DNA of 7,140 bases from Pseudomonadota bacterium (lineage in GTDB: Bacteria; Pseudomonadota; Alphaproteobacteria; Rhizobiales; Rhizobiaceae), in contig JAEYTV010000233.1 of NCBI GenBank assembly GCA_023433855.1, forward strand, positions 1 to 7,140, written 5' to 3'. The stretch's first letter is position 1. Every line of letters starts with the position of its first letter. The translations under genes were made by a program, and so were the position numbers. The notes beneath the pieces were generated by a model. The model saw only the letters and a list, made by a program, of their open reading frames with translations. It searched no databases and was not told the origin of the DNA. This document shows positions 6,963 to 7,140 of the stretch, one piece after another.

Positions 6963-7140
6963 AAGAAAATCCCCCATCAAAAAATGGCCGCCGCCAGGTA
7001 CAAGGATTGCTTTAGAGTTTATTAATGGACATTATCGCATTTATCTCTAATTGCAACCGTTCGTAATTCCCCTATTGGTTGTGTCGAGATGCACTCGCCG
7101 AATTTGAAGGTTGCCTCTTGACCGCAGCGCAAACGCCATC
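6963..7140. other. AT-rich intergenic region upstream of the small gene and of the next gene to the right
   Basis: No open frame of useful length starts here on either strand; ATG at 7090 stops after ten codons. Composition switches abruptly from GC-rich coding DNA to an AT-rich stretch at about 7006-7080. A weak + strand promoter-like pair is TTGCTT (7007-7012), 17 bases, CATTAT (7030-7035). At 7049-7068 there is an imperfect 20-base inverted repeat bounded by AATT on both sides (7 of 10 pairs), a possible operator. I could not find a well-spaced - strand promoter for the small gene. Confidence 0.45.
7117..7122 (+). promoter_or_regulatory. Possible -35 element of the next rightward gene
   Basis: CTTGAC is the preferred alphaproteobacterial -35 form. 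A -10 box at normal spacing would fall just past the window end, so this half-promoter cannot be verified here. Gene order in rhizobia makes topA the expected downstream gene, which is inference. Confidence 0.3.

Noticed and set aside
7090..7122. Start of a new coding sequence at the right edge (ATG 7090)
   Set aside because: The frame reaches TGA after ten codons, and no TopA-like N-terminus is visible in the window.

Overview
This GC-rich window has the gene content and order of an alphaproteobacterial chromosome, most likely Rhizobiales (Rhizobium/Sinorhizobium/Agrobacterium type). The evidence is the PyrB sequence, which begins MVFFPHRHL as I remember it from rhizobia, the pyrB-pyrC-plsY-dprA order, and a small rhizobial-looking hypothetical protein after dprA. 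It is mostly housekeeping DNA. I see no transposase, integrase, CRISPR array, tRNA, rRNA or prophage gene.

Layout. An AEC-family membrane transporter (1-919, + strand) enters from the left with only its first few codons missing. It converges tail to tail, with a 19-base overlap, on an AidB-type acyl-CoA dehydrogenase (901-2553, - strand). A 198-base divergent gap (2554-2751) holds a plausible sigma-70 promoter for the + strand operon pyrB (2752-3693), pyrC-like (3690-5006), plsY (5003-5620), dprA (5634-6776). The first three genes are joined by 4-base start/stop overlaps, and dprA follows after 13 bases. A small - strand gene (6729-6962) overlaps the 3' end of dprA. The last ~180 bases are non-coding and AT-rich, with promoter-like elements. 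A CTTGAC element at the extreme right may be the -35 box of the next gene, which from rhizobial gene order I would expect to be topA.

How the genes work together. PyrB is the aspartate transcarbamoylase catalytic chain. The neighbouring dihydroorotase homologue has lost nearly all metal-binding and catalytic residues, so it is best read as a non-catalytic PyrC' partner of a class A aspartate transcarbamoylase, as in Pseudomonas, and not as an enzyme. PlsY (phospholipid synthesis) and DprA (single-stranded DNA/RecA loader) are unrelated biochemically but appear co-transcribed and, for plsY, translationally coupled.

The most notable observation is this degenerate 'dihydroorotase', which automatic annotation would probably mislabel as active. 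I found nothing that I would call a wholly new system.
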